From Desulfovibrionaceae bacterium UBA3823 (GTDB taxonomy: Bacteria; Desulfobacterota; Desulfovibrionia; Desulfovibrionales; Desulfovibrionaceae): DNA of 18,367 nucleotides. Below the pieces are notes generated by a model, which was not told where the DNA came from, ran no database searches, and saw nothing but the letters and a program-made list of their open reading frames with translations. The translations under genes and the position numbers were made by a program. Each line of letters begins with the position of its first letter. Position 1 is the stretch's first letter. Below are positions 1 to 6,408 of this stretch, in pieces. The stretch lies in contig DFDR01000057.1 in assembly GCA_002369295.1 (NCBI GenBank), forward strand, positions 1,716 to 20,082. Direction: 5' to 3'.

Positions 1-122
1 CAAGGGCTGGCTGGCTAAGGGCGGATTTGCCTGCGGGCATCTTCTTGCAAGGCCTGCTGTCCTTTCCTATGCTTGGCGCGCGGCAGGGCGGCATGGCCCT
101 GCACAAGCCAAGGAGACAAGCG
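1..122. other. Upstream edge, no gene assigned
   Basis: This short stretch precedes the first gene. The frame of that gene stays open back to a TTG at 27 and ATGs at 69 and 93. None of these has as good a ribosome binding site as the GTG at 123, so I treat the stretch as 5' untranslated or intergenic sequence. The promoter of the GTPase pair may lie here or outside the window. I see no clear -35/-10 pair. Confidence 0.5.
110..115 (+). promoter_or_regulatory. Shine-Dalgarno AAGGAG that decides the start of the first GTPase-like gene
   Basis: AAGGAG lies 7 bases before the GTG at 123. The alternative in-frame starts upstream (TTG 27, ATG 69, ATG 93) lack a comparable site, so this motif is the reason for choosing GTG 123. 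Confidence 0.7.
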
Positions 123-1424
123 GTGCACGAAGACGCCCACCTTCGGGGAGAATCCCCCAGGCCAGCCCCTGCGTCCCTGGCCGCGCTCGACAGCCTGGAG
201 CGTGACGAAGGCTCGCGGGAGGCGGCGCTTGCCCGCGCCCTTGGCAGCGAGGCCCAGCTGCAGGAAACCGGGGAGCTGGCCGTCATGCTTGCCGGACGCA
301 GAGGCTCGGGACGCACCGTCCTGGCCCATGCCCTTTGCGGCCAGGACGCCGTGCGCGGCAGGGAGGGAGGAGTCGCCGCAGAAGCGGGATCCGGCGGGAA
401 CCTGGCCTTCCGGCACGGCGGGCAGACCATCGTTCTGCTCGCCCCCAGGGGCTTTGGCGGCGCGGAGGACCACGGGGAGTGCCTTCGGAACATGCTGGAC
501 ACGGCAGCCCAAGCCCACGCCGTCCTGCTGTGCGTGCCCTGCCCCGACAGGGCGTGGGCGCTGGAGGAAAGCTTTCTCGGGCGCCTTGCCGAAGCCGCGC
601 CCGAAGCTCCCCTCTTCTGCGCCGGCACCAAGCTGGACCTGCTTCCGCCGGCGCGGATCTGGAAGCCGGAGCGCATGCATCTCGCCCAGCCCCAGAGCGC
701 CAAGGAGCGGGCCTGCGTCCGCTGGCAGGCGGATCTGGCGGCCTTGCTCCGCAGGGCGTGGAAGGACCTTGCTCCAGAGCGCGTCCACCTTGTCTCGGCA
801 GGCGCCGGGGACGGCGAGGGCGCTTTCGGGATAGCCCGTCTCAAGGCTTGCCTTGCCAGCGCGGCACCCTGCCTTCTCCAGAGCCGCTCCTTCCGTGGCG
901 CCGGCGCCGCGCCCGACAGGCGGACGCAGGCGGAGCGCATTGTCCTGAAGGCCGCGGTCACGGCCGCTGCCGGGGCCCTTGTCCCCATCCCCTTTGCCGA
1001 AGCGGCCTTTCTGGCCCCCCTGCAGATCCGCATGTGCGCCTCCCTTGCCAACCTCTACGGCGCCGAGCTCGGCAAGGGGACGGCTGCCCGCCTGCTGGCC
1101 CCGGCGCTGGCAGGCTTCCTCGGCCGCATAGGGCTTGTGTCGCTGCTCGACTTCGTGCCCGGCCCCGGCTCCGTTGCGGGAACGCTGATGGCTGCGGGCA
1201 TAGCCGGCCCCGCCACCCTTGCCGTGGGCGAAGCCCTCGCCGACTGCTACGAGCGGGGCGAGTTCCAGCCCGGTACGGCCGAGATGACGAGGCTCGTCAA
1301 GGAGCGCTACCGCACGGCCCTGCAGCGCAAGGCGGAAATACTCACGCTGGCGTCCGTCGCCCGGGACGGCGGCGCGGCCGGCGCTCCGGCACAGGCCCAA
1401 CAGGCCGGAGGAGGCCGAGCATGA
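123..1424 (+). CDS. GTPase-fold protein with C-terminal DUF697 membrane domain, degenerate nucleotide site (paralogue 1)
   Basis: This 433-residue protein has a P-loop GTPase-like domain followed by a hydrophobic DUF697-type region (about 268-380). The P-loop is GRRGSGRT at residues 58-65, with Arg in place of the essential Lys. The G3 position reads APRGF (107-111) instead of DxxG. G4 is TKLD (169-172) and a weak G5 is SAG (225-227). DUF697 proteins of the YcjF/GTPase group are inner-membrane proteins of poorly known role, and an intact GTPase would bind GTP near the membrane. The altered G1 and G3 suggest weak or no hydrolysis here, which is inference. The start is GTG with AAGGAG 7 bases upstream. 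The stop overlaps the start of the next gene by ATGA, so the two are probably translationally coupled. The Ala/Gly/Gln-rich C-terminus (from about 415) looks disordered. The family assignment is fairly sure and the function is unknown. Confidence 0.85.
   Translation: MHEDAHLRGESPRPAPASLAALDSLERDEGSREAALARALGSEAQLQETGELAVMLAGRRGSGRTVLAHALCGQDAVRGREGGVAAEAGSGGNLAFRHGGQTIVLLAPRGFGGAEDHGECLRNMLDTAAQAHAVLLCVPCPDRAWALEESFLGRLAEAAPEAPLFCAGTKLDLLPPARIWKPERMHLAQPQSAKERACVRWQADLAALLRRAWKDLAPERVHLVSAGAGDGEGAFGIARLKACLASAAPCLLQSRSFRGAGAAPDRRTQAERIVLKAAVTAAAGALVPIPFAEAAFLAPLQIRMCASLANLYGAELGKGTAARLLAPALAGFLGRIGLVSLLDFVPGPGSVAGTLMAAGIAGPATLAVGEALADCYERGEFQPGTAEMTRLVKERYRTALQRKAEILTLASVARDGGAAGAPAQAQQAGGGRA
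1407..1414 (+). promoter_or_regulatory. Shine-Dalgarno GGAGGAGG of the second GTPase-like gene
   Basis: GGAGGAGG ends 6 bases before ATG 1421, inside the 3' end of the upstream gene. It fixes the start of the second gene at 1421, although its frame is open much further upstream. Confidence 0.8.
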
Positions 1425-2587
1425 GCGGCGATGCCTCGTCAGCGCAGGCCAGGGGGAAGGCTCCCGTCCGCCTGCTCTTCTGCGGGCGCAAAGGCTCCGG
1501 CAGAACCAGCCTTGCCAATGCCCTGGCCGGCAGGGAGCTGGCGTGGAGCGTCGGAGAGGGAAAGGCGCCTGCTTCAGCCAGCTGGGAGAGCGGCGGCCTT
1601 GCGGTCAAGGCCCTGGAGATGCCGGGCTTCGGGGCTGGGGGCGAGGCGCAGCCCAGGCGCTTCGACGCCTCGGCCATGGCCCTTGCCGGCGCAGATCTGC
1701 TCATTCTTGCGGCGCCTGCGCCGGAGGAGGCCTGGTCTCTCGAGGCCGAATGGCTCGGGGCCATGCTTGAGGCTGCGCCTGACTTTCCTGCCATCGTCTG
1801 CGCAACCCGCATCGATCTGCTGGGATCCCCCCGCGACTGGAGGCCGGAGACGCTCGACCTGGAGCATCCCGCCAGTCCCAAGGAGCGTGCTGTCTGCGCC
1901 TGGGCCGGCCGGCTCGCGGAGGCGCTTGCCGGCGCGGTTCCGCAGTGGAGGAAGGAGCGCTTCTGCCTGACGGCTGCCGGCGGCGCCGATCCCGCCGGGG
2001 AGGGCTTAGGCGCAGTCTTCGGCATCGACGCCCTGCGGCGACTCGTGGCGGACTGCCTGCCCGACCCTGCCCAGAAGCATGCCATGCTCGCCAGGGCCTT
2101 CGACAGGGACATTGTCCGCCCCAGGGCCGAGAAGGTCATCTGGACCGCCGCGGTGTCGGCGGCCGCGGCCTCGCTTGCGCCCGTGCCTGCCGTGGACGCG
2201 GCCATGGTGGCCACCGTGCAGGCAGGCATGATCGTGGCCATCGCAGGCCTCTACGGCTGCGTGCTCAGCAGGAAGACGGCGCTTGCCATGCTGGCGCCGC
2301 TTGCAGGCGCGGCAGGCGTGCGCATCGCCGCGGCAAGCGCACTCAAGCTCCTGCCGGGCCTTGGCCACGTTGCCTCGGCTGCCGTCGGCGCGGCTGTGGC
2401 CGGGCCCCTGACGCTTGCCGCCGGCTACGCCTTCCTCGACTTCTTCGCCAGGGCCGAGTTCAATCCCTCGCCTGAGGAGCTGCGCAGGGTCTTTGCCGAG
2501 AAGTACAGGGAAGCGGGCGCCAGAAAGGACGAGCTGCTCAGGAAGGCCAGGGAAGGACTGAAGCGCCAGGGACAGAGCAAAGCTTGA
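1421..2587 (+). CDS. GTPase-fold protein with C-terminal DUF697 membrane domain, degenerate nucleotide site (paralogue 2)
   Basis: This 388-residue protein is a clear paralogue of the upstream gene, with the same order of parts. The P-loop GRKGSGRT (22-29) again has Arg for Lys. The G3 equivalent is EMPG (66-69), with Glu for Asp. G4 is TRID (129-132), and a DUF697-type hydrophobic region spans about 233-346. Both proteins share a KERA segment after G4 (gene 1 at 194-197, gene 2 at 154-157) and a closely similar end of the DUF697 region (ERGEF/ARAEF followed by a KxRYR/EKYR helix). The C-terminal tail is Lys/Arg-rich. The frame extends far upstream of 1421, but that part is a shadow of the first gene. 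The ATGA overlap and GGAGGAGG argue for a coupled operon produced by tandem duplication. The role is unknown. A membrane-associated, possibly non-hydrolysing regulator is one inference, and a heteromeric pair with the upstream protein is another. Confidence 0.85.
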   Translation: MSGDASSAQARGKAPVRLLFCGRKGSGRTSLANALAGRELAWSVGEGKAPASASWESGGLAVKALEMPGFGAGGEAQPRRFDASAMALAGADLLILAAPAPEEAWSLEAEWLGAMLEAAPDFPAIVCATRIDLLGSPRDWRPETLDLEHPASPKERAVCAWAGRLAEALAGAVPQWRKERFCLTAAGGADPAGEGLGAVFGIDALRRLVADCLPDPAQKHAMLARAFDRDIVRPRAEKVIWTAAVSAAAASLAPVPAVDAAMVATVQAGMIVAIAGLYGCVLSRKTALAMLAPLAGAAGVRIAAASALKLLPGLGHVASAAVGAAVAGPLTLAAGYAFLDFFARAEFNPSPEELRRVFAEKYREAGARKDELLRKAREGLKRQGQSKA

Positions 2588-2604
2588 TGCCGGCAGGAGC
2601 AGGC

Positions 2605-2626
2605 TGCGTTCGGGTTGCGTTCGGGT
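2605..2626. repeat. 11-bp perfect tandem duplication (TGCGTTCGGGT x2)
   Basis: Two identical 11-base units follow the stop of the second GTPase-like gene by about 17 bases. They look like a simple slippage duplication and no function is evident. Confidence 0.8.
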
Positions 2627-3128
2627 CGCGCCCGCGGGCCTGCGCGCGCCCCTCTCCGGGACAGGCTCCTGACGGCGTGCGCAGCCGCAAGCCGTAGGGC
2701 AGGCGCCTGGGGCTGAGCCCTGTGCAGAACCCTGCGCAGACCTTGGGGGAGATTCAGGGGCAGATTCTGCCCCCTGGCTGCCTGCGCAGACGATGCCGGC
2801 AGCGGCGTTCCGGGCGCCCTGCCTGCCTGGCGGATCCGCCGGCGCGAGGCGTCCTGCGCGCCCCTTCCCCGCCTGCGCCCCTCCCCTGCCTGCGCCGGCA
2901 TGTCTGAGCAAGGACGAGTTCAGGCGTCCGGAGTCGGCGCAAGGTCAGGGCAAGCCTGGACAAGATGCCTGGCGCGGCCGATGCCTGCCGGTCTCCGCCT
3001 GCCCGGATGCGGTGGCGGGGGGCATGTCTCTGCCCCCCGCTTCGCGTCAGCATGCCGGCAGACGCAGGTGACGGCGGCGCTTGAAGCTTTGCTCGAACTT
3101 GCAGGCGTGAGCGAAGCCGTCAAGGCCG

Positions 3129-3170
3129 GTTCGCCAGTCCACGCCGTCAGTTCGCCAGTCTATCCCGTCA
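3129..3170. repeat. 21-bp imperfect tandem repeat, two copies
   Basis: Units at 3129-3149 and 3150-3170 both begin GTTCGCCAGTC and end CCGTCA, with three differences in 21 bases. The period is a multiple of three and one frame on each strand is open across it. The flanking translations are not protein-like. Confidence 0.8.
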
Positions 3171-3302
3171 TGCGCAGGCTGGCCTCGGACGGGGATGCCC
3201 TGCACATTGCCATGGCGCTGAACGGCCGCAGCCGCGAGCCGGGGAGCTCGTGCGGCGCATGTCCGGGCGATGCTGATGCCGCTTCTGCGCAGGCGGCGCT
3301 GT

Positions 3303-3338
3303 GGCAAGGCATCGTTCAATGGCAAGGCGTCGTTCAGT
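3303..3338. repeat. 18-bp imperfect tandem repeat, two copies
   Basis: Units at 3303-3320 and 3321-3338 share GGCAAGGC and CGTTCA and differ at two positions in 18 bases. A third partial unit (TCAAGGC) follows. It lies about 50 bases beyond the 3' end of the minus-strand gene at 3391-4149. Confidence 0.75.
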
Positions 3339-3390
3339 GTCAAGGCTGATCCAGCTCCCGCCTTGTCGAAGCCGCTGCGCCGATGCTGAA

Positions 3391-4149
3391 TTATTCAGTG
3401 TACTGCTTAGGCTTTCCCGGCTCCGTAAGCTGACGCTTCCAGGTGCCGGGCGCATCTCCGGGTGTAAGCTCGAGGCGGAACGACCACGGCTTGTTTTGCT
3501 TCTCGGGTTCGCCCATGACTTCGACAACCTTCCCTGTCAGCACAAAGCCCTCGCCATTCGGCGCAACGTTCTTGAGCTCTGCCTCCGTTGCCGGGCATCC
3601 AAGGCCGTCGATGCCCACGAAATAGCCTTTGTCGGTGAGGCGGGTGCCGCCAAGATATTCTTCGTCCTTGGGATCCATGTGCTCCTTGATGCGGTGCCCC
3701 GTATAGCGCAGGGCCGACAGTTCCGCGGCATCGCGGGTTATGAAGTAGGTGAAGGTCTCGGGAAGGCCTTTGAACAGATCCGGAGCCTCGTCGCGCGCCA
3801 TGATCTGGTCTGCCGTCACAGTCCGCCCGTCGATCGTAAACAGGGGCGAATTGGCCGGCTTGGCCTGCTTGCCTGCTTCAGCCAGCTGCTCCTGCTCGTA
3901 CTCAAACGTGCCTTTTGCATCATAGGCACCAAATAATGCAGCCTTGATAATGTTTAGAGGTTTTTCTGTATAGTCTGATTCTCCATTCAAATCCATATAC
4001 CATGAAATCGTCATTGTGTCTTCTAACAGACGTTTAGCATCATCGTTTGAGAGGTTAGCAGCTATTGCCGAATTTTTTACTATGACAAGGGATGAAATCA
4101 TTAAAATAGGAAGGAAGAAGAATTTTGCTAATCCGGTAGATGCGTGCAT
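3391..4149 (-). CDS. Exported protein of unknown family, composition-hybrid gene
   Basis: This 252-residue protein has a Sec-type N-terminus: a short polar start, a hydrophobic core at about 10-24, and a probable cleavage after AIA (residue 30). I do not recognise a family for the mature part, which is soluble, mixed alpha/beta in appearance and has one Cys (185). The ATG at 4149 has AGGAG 6 bases upstream (plus-strand CTCCT at 4156-4160), a good match. Codons for residues 1 to about 72 are AT-rich (AAT, ATA, TTA, AAA), while the remainder is GC-rich like the neighbours. The switch falls near 3935. A recombination or replacement event within the gene, or an acquired 5' part, is possible. The reading frame is intact, so I call it functional. 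It converges with the GTPase pair across about 0.8 kb. Confidence 0.8.
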   Translation of the reverse strand: MHASTGLAKFFFLPILMISSLVIVKNSAIAANLSNDDAKRLLEDTMTISWYMDLNGESDYTEKPLNIIKAALFGAYDAKGTFEYEQEQLAEAGKQAKPANSPLFTIDGRTVTADQIMARDEAPDLFKGLPETFTYFITRDAAELSALRYTGHRIKEHMDPKDEEYLGGTRLTDKGYFVGIDGLGCPATEAELKNVAPNGEGFVLTGKVVEVMGEPEKQNKPWSFRLELTPGDAPGTWKRQLTEPGKPKQYTE

Positions 4150-4190
4150 GTTTGACTCCTAATAATGTGTTAATCATTAAGATAGTTGCC

Positions 4191-4214
4191 GTTCTGCCGT
4201 TCTGCCATTCTGCC
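4191..4214. repeat. 8-bp short tandem repeat GTTCTGCC (x3)
   Basis: Two perfect units at 4191-4198 and 4199-4206 are followed by one with A for G (4207-4214). The array starts 41 bases upstream of the start codon of the minus-strand exported-protein gene, within its likely promoter region. An 8-bp period does not preserve a reading frame. Whether copy number varies is unknown. Confidence 0.75.
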
Positions 4215-4219
4215 ATCTT

Positions 4220-4414
4220 CAGGTTCATGTCGAACCGTCTGGACAGCGCTTTGCCGAGCTTCTTGACGATCCTGTACACGAGGGCATCGGCTCGGAACGT
4301 GAACGCATTCTTGCCGAAGTCTCCGGCTGCGTCTCGTCTTGGTGCCGGAACATAGGCATTTTCGATCGTGTCGCGGAACAAGGCAAGATCAATCTGGCAG
4401 GCATGCCTTTCACG
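4220..4414 (-). pseudogene. Possible gene remnant, family not recognised
   Basis: In one minus-strand frame this segment reads as ordinary protein: it contains CQIDLALFRDTIENAYV and further on a basic helix around VYRIVKKLGKALSRRFD. The Arg/Cys-rich noise seen in neighbouring open frames is absent. The third codon position is mostly G or C. There is no ATG or Shine-Dalgarno that would make a complete gene, and the frame upstream of 4414 loses protein character. It could be the 3' part of a decayed gene. I do not recognise the family, and chance is still possible. Confidence 0.25.
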
Positions 4415-4918
4415 GCCGGGCCTTGAAGCAGGCCATGCCGGCACCCTCTCCGCCAGGGAGACCGGCGCGGGCCGCTTCTGGCAGGTGCCTTCTGGCAGCT
4501 TCACCTCGCCAGGCCCCAGGAGGGTTCTTTGCAGGCGGCTCCCGAGGTCGCGAGAGAACAGGACCGGCGCTGGCTGTGCGGCCGCGCCCCATGGCTTCCC
4601 GGCGCTGTCGCTTCGATGCATGCGTCCTGCCGGTCTGTGCCCAGATCCGCGGAAGAGGCATGGACTTGCGTCCCTCATGCCATGCCTTGCGGCCCTGCGA
4701 TGGAGGGATTGAGGCATGCTGGCATCTTGGGTATGCTGGGGCAGGAGATGTTCCCTCAGGCTGGCATCGGAGCCGCCCGCTCCAGGCGCCCTGTCCGAAA
4801 AAGGAGCATCTTCCGGTGTGGCGTCTTGCTCTTGCGCGCCTGCAGATGCTTTCCTTCTGCGTCCGCGCGGCACCTTGCCGGCAGCAGGCCGTCGCCATGA
4901 TGCATGTCTGACGCTTAC

Positions 4919-4924
4919 AAGGAG
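4919..4924 (+). promoter_or_regulatory. Shine-Dalgarno AAGGAG of the LprI-like gene
   Basis: AAGGAG lies 6 bases before GTG 4931. It selects this start over the in-frame ATG at 4904, which would put nine polar residues before the signal peptide. Confidence 0.75.
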
Positions 4925-4930
4925 AACGCA

Positions 4931-5404
4931 GTGAAAAAGACCATTTCCATCTTGGCTCTGGTGGCGCTCGCAACTCTTCTTCCGGGACGTTCCGAAGCAC
5001 TCAGCGAGGCGGAGTACAGCTCGCTTCTCAAAAGCAACCCCAAGATTGCCTCCCTCGACAAGGATTTGAACCGGGAATACAAGAAGGCAATGGGAAAGTT
5101 CAGGAAGGGGGCCGAGACGCCGTCCATCCTGCGCGACAGCCAGAAAAAGTGGCTGCGCAATCGGGAGCAGCTGATCCAGCGCATCATGCGCGACAGGGGA
5201 ATCAAGTCCAGGGCTGAGGCCGTCGCCCTTCTGCTGGAGTCCCGGGTCGGCTATCTGCACTGCATCGAATGGCAGCAGATCGAGGGCAGCAGGAAAACCT
5301 ATGCCTGGGCAGTGCGCGAAGAGCTGCAGGACAAGGGCGACGATGACTTCTGCGTGCCCTTCCAGGATGGCGACCTGGTCAAATACAACGAGGAAGAGGA
5401 GTAG
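4931..5404 (+). CDS. Small exported LprI-like (DUF1311-type) protein
   Basis: This 157-residue protein starts VKKTISILALVALATLL, a clear Sec signal peptide with probable cleavage after SEA (residue 23). The mature part has the look of the lysozyme-inhibitor LprI-like/DUF1311 family: a helical LDKDLNREYKKAMGKF segment followed by LRDSQKKWLRNREQ. This matches the usual DxxLNxxY...QxxWxxxR pattern. The N-terminal Cys often seen in that family is absent. Two Cys remain, in HCIEW and DFCVPF, and could form a disulfide in the periplasm. The tail is acidic (EEEE). GTG was chosen as the start because AAGGAG lies 6 bases upstream and the signal peptide then begins at once. The gene is monocistronic. 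LprI-type proteins are periplasmic or lipid-anchored, and lysozyme inhibition is shown only for some, so the function here is tentative. Confidence 0.85.
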   Translation: MKKTISILALVALATLLPGRSEALSEAEYSSLLKSNPKIASLDKDLNREYKKAMGKFRKGAETPSILRDSQKKWLRNREQLIQRIMRDRGIKSRAEAVALLLESRVGYLHCIEWQQIEGSRKTYAWAVREELQDKGDDDFCVPFQDGDLVKYNEEEE

Positions 5405-5424
5405 GCCCGCGCATTGCGGGGCCT
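5403..5424 (+). terminator. Weak hairpin at the end of the LprI-like gene
   Basis: AGGCCC (5403-5408) pairs with GGGCCT (5419-5424), extended by GC/GC across a bulged G, with loop GCATT. It overlaps the stop codon and is followed by CTCTCTCCT rather than a T-tract, so its strength as an intrinsic terminator is doubtful. Confidence 0.35.
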
Positions 5425-6408
5425 CTCTCCTGCAGCTTTTGGAAGTTCGGGCAGACCGTCTGGAGGCTGGCCGGTCTGCCCAGCTTCCGGGCGCGGGCGC
5501 AGGCTCTCCTGAAGCCTGTGCACGGCGTTTGCAGCCGCGCCCTTTGTGGCGCTCCTCTTGTGCGGGGCGCCTTGTCTTTTGCCGTACAGTCCGCTGAGGA
5601 TGTGCTCCTCCTTGCGCGTTTCTGCCCTGGCTCCTGCGCTTGCCAAGGCCGCTGGGCCAAGGTCTGGCTCGCAGTCAGCGTGACTGTCGCTTCCGGCGTC
5701 GCCAGTGCGGAGGATTCCTTGCGCCAGATCCATGGCAAAGGATCCATCGCGGCTGCCGGCGCCGTGTTCTGCAGGGGATCTTGCTCCGTTCCCCCTCTCC
5801 CCTCCTCTCCCCTCCCCGGCGGCGTCCAGCCAGAGAGCTTTGCGATGCGCGGCGCGGCGTAGCCTGCAGAGGCGGAGTGCTGAAAGCGAGGGGGCATTTC
5901 GTCTCCGCCCTGCCACGCCTCTCTGCCAAGAGGCTTGTTCCAGCCGGCGACTGCGTCCCCGGGGAAGCTGCCGCGTCCGGCAGCGAGCTTTACAGGATGG
6001 CTGCGCCTGTCCCTGAGCCCGTCATCCCAAGAATCGGGACAGAGCCCGATTTGATGCGCGATCGCGCCATGTTCCCCCTCTGCGTCAATTCGCACCATTG
6101 CCTTGGGAAAGCCGCAGTCAACGAGAAGACGCGAGTCGGAAGGCAGAAGTTCTGCGACAGCGGCTTTCCGCAGCTGAAGGACGTCTTCATCTCCGTCCTT
6201 CTGGCCGGCGCCGTTGCGCCGTTCTGCACGCTTGCAAGCAGAATAGAAAAAAGGCTATTTTTTATATCCTCTGATTTTCAGACACCGGACAAGCATCGCT
6301 CAGCTTTTCGGATGAAGCGTCAGCATCCCCCCCTGCCGCCCGCTTTTCTGGCCATCCCACGTCAGAAGCCAGCGTCCCGCTAGAGTCTTTACAACAGCGA
6401 GAATTCAC
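5405..6408. other. 1-kb GC-rich region upstream of the autotransporter
   Basis: No gene is convincing here. Open frames on both strands give Arg/Cys/Pro-rich translations. One minus-strand stretch at about 5985-6205 is more protein-like but has no start codon. The last 170 bases contain a local AT-rich patch (6240-6285) where the autotransporter promoter may lie. The 5' leader from that patch to the ATG would be about 140 bases. Confidence 0.5.
6232..6261 (+). promoter_or_regulatory. Candidate sigma-70 promoter for the autotransporter
   Basis: TTGCAA (6232-6237) and TATTTT (6256-6261) are separated by 18 bases, inside the only AT-rich patch upstream of the autotransporter gene. An A-tract and a T-tract here can also pair (AAAAAA/TTTTTT around GGCTA), so a small hairpin is an alternative reading. 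The match to consensus is modest. Confidence 0.3.

Larger units (their letters stand above)
2588..3390. other. GC-rich region without a convincing gene, between convergent genes
   Basis: About 800 bases separate the GTPase pair from the convergent exported-protein gene. Several frames are open, but their translations are rich in Arg, Ala, Pro, Gly and Cys and look like translated non-coding DNA. Three tandem duplications lie here: an 11-bp one (2605-2626), a 21-bp one (3129-3170) and an 18-bp one (3303-3338). I see no strong terminator with a T-tract. Confidence 0.6.
4150..4930. other. Divergent intergenic region with an 8-bp repeat and a possible gene remnant
   Basis: About 780 bases lie between the divergent starts of the exported-protein gene (minus) and the LprI-like gene (plus). 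The first 40 bases are AT-rich and probably hold the promoter of the minus-strand gene. Three 8-bp repeat units follow at 4191-4214. A minus-strand open segment at about 4220-4414 has plausible protein composition but no good start. The remainder (4415-4900) is GC-rich and shows nothing I can support. Confidence 0.5.

Noticed and set aside
15..1400. Long minus-strand open frame antisense to the first GTPase-like gene
   Set aside because: Translation is Gly/Arg/Ala-rich and lacks domains; it is a GC-rich shadow of a gene with clear motifs.
335..1420. Upstream extension of the second GTPase-like gene
   Set aside because: It overlaps the first gene in another frame and is Arg/Pro-rich; a strong Shine-Dalgarno and an ATGA overlap place the start at 1421.
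1342..2241. Minus-strand open frame antisense to the second GTPase-like gene
   Set aside because: Ser/Ala-rich shadow without family features.
3127..3140. GGTTCGCCAGTCC resembling a tRNA T-arm
   Set aside because: The RxTC part of the T-loop does not fit and no acceptor or anticodon stems surround it.
2900..3349. Plus-strand 149-codon frame in the first gap
   Set aside because: No ribosome site, Arg/Gly/Ala/Cys-rich and repeat-driven; not convincing as a gene.
4055..5260. Minus-strand 401-codon frame across the second gap
   Set aside because: Most of it is noise and overlaps the LprI-like gene; only the part at 4220-4414 looks protein-like and is reported separately.
5640..6383. Plus-strand 247-codon frame upstream of the autotransporter
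   Set aside because: Cys/Arg/Pro-rich with no start context or domains.
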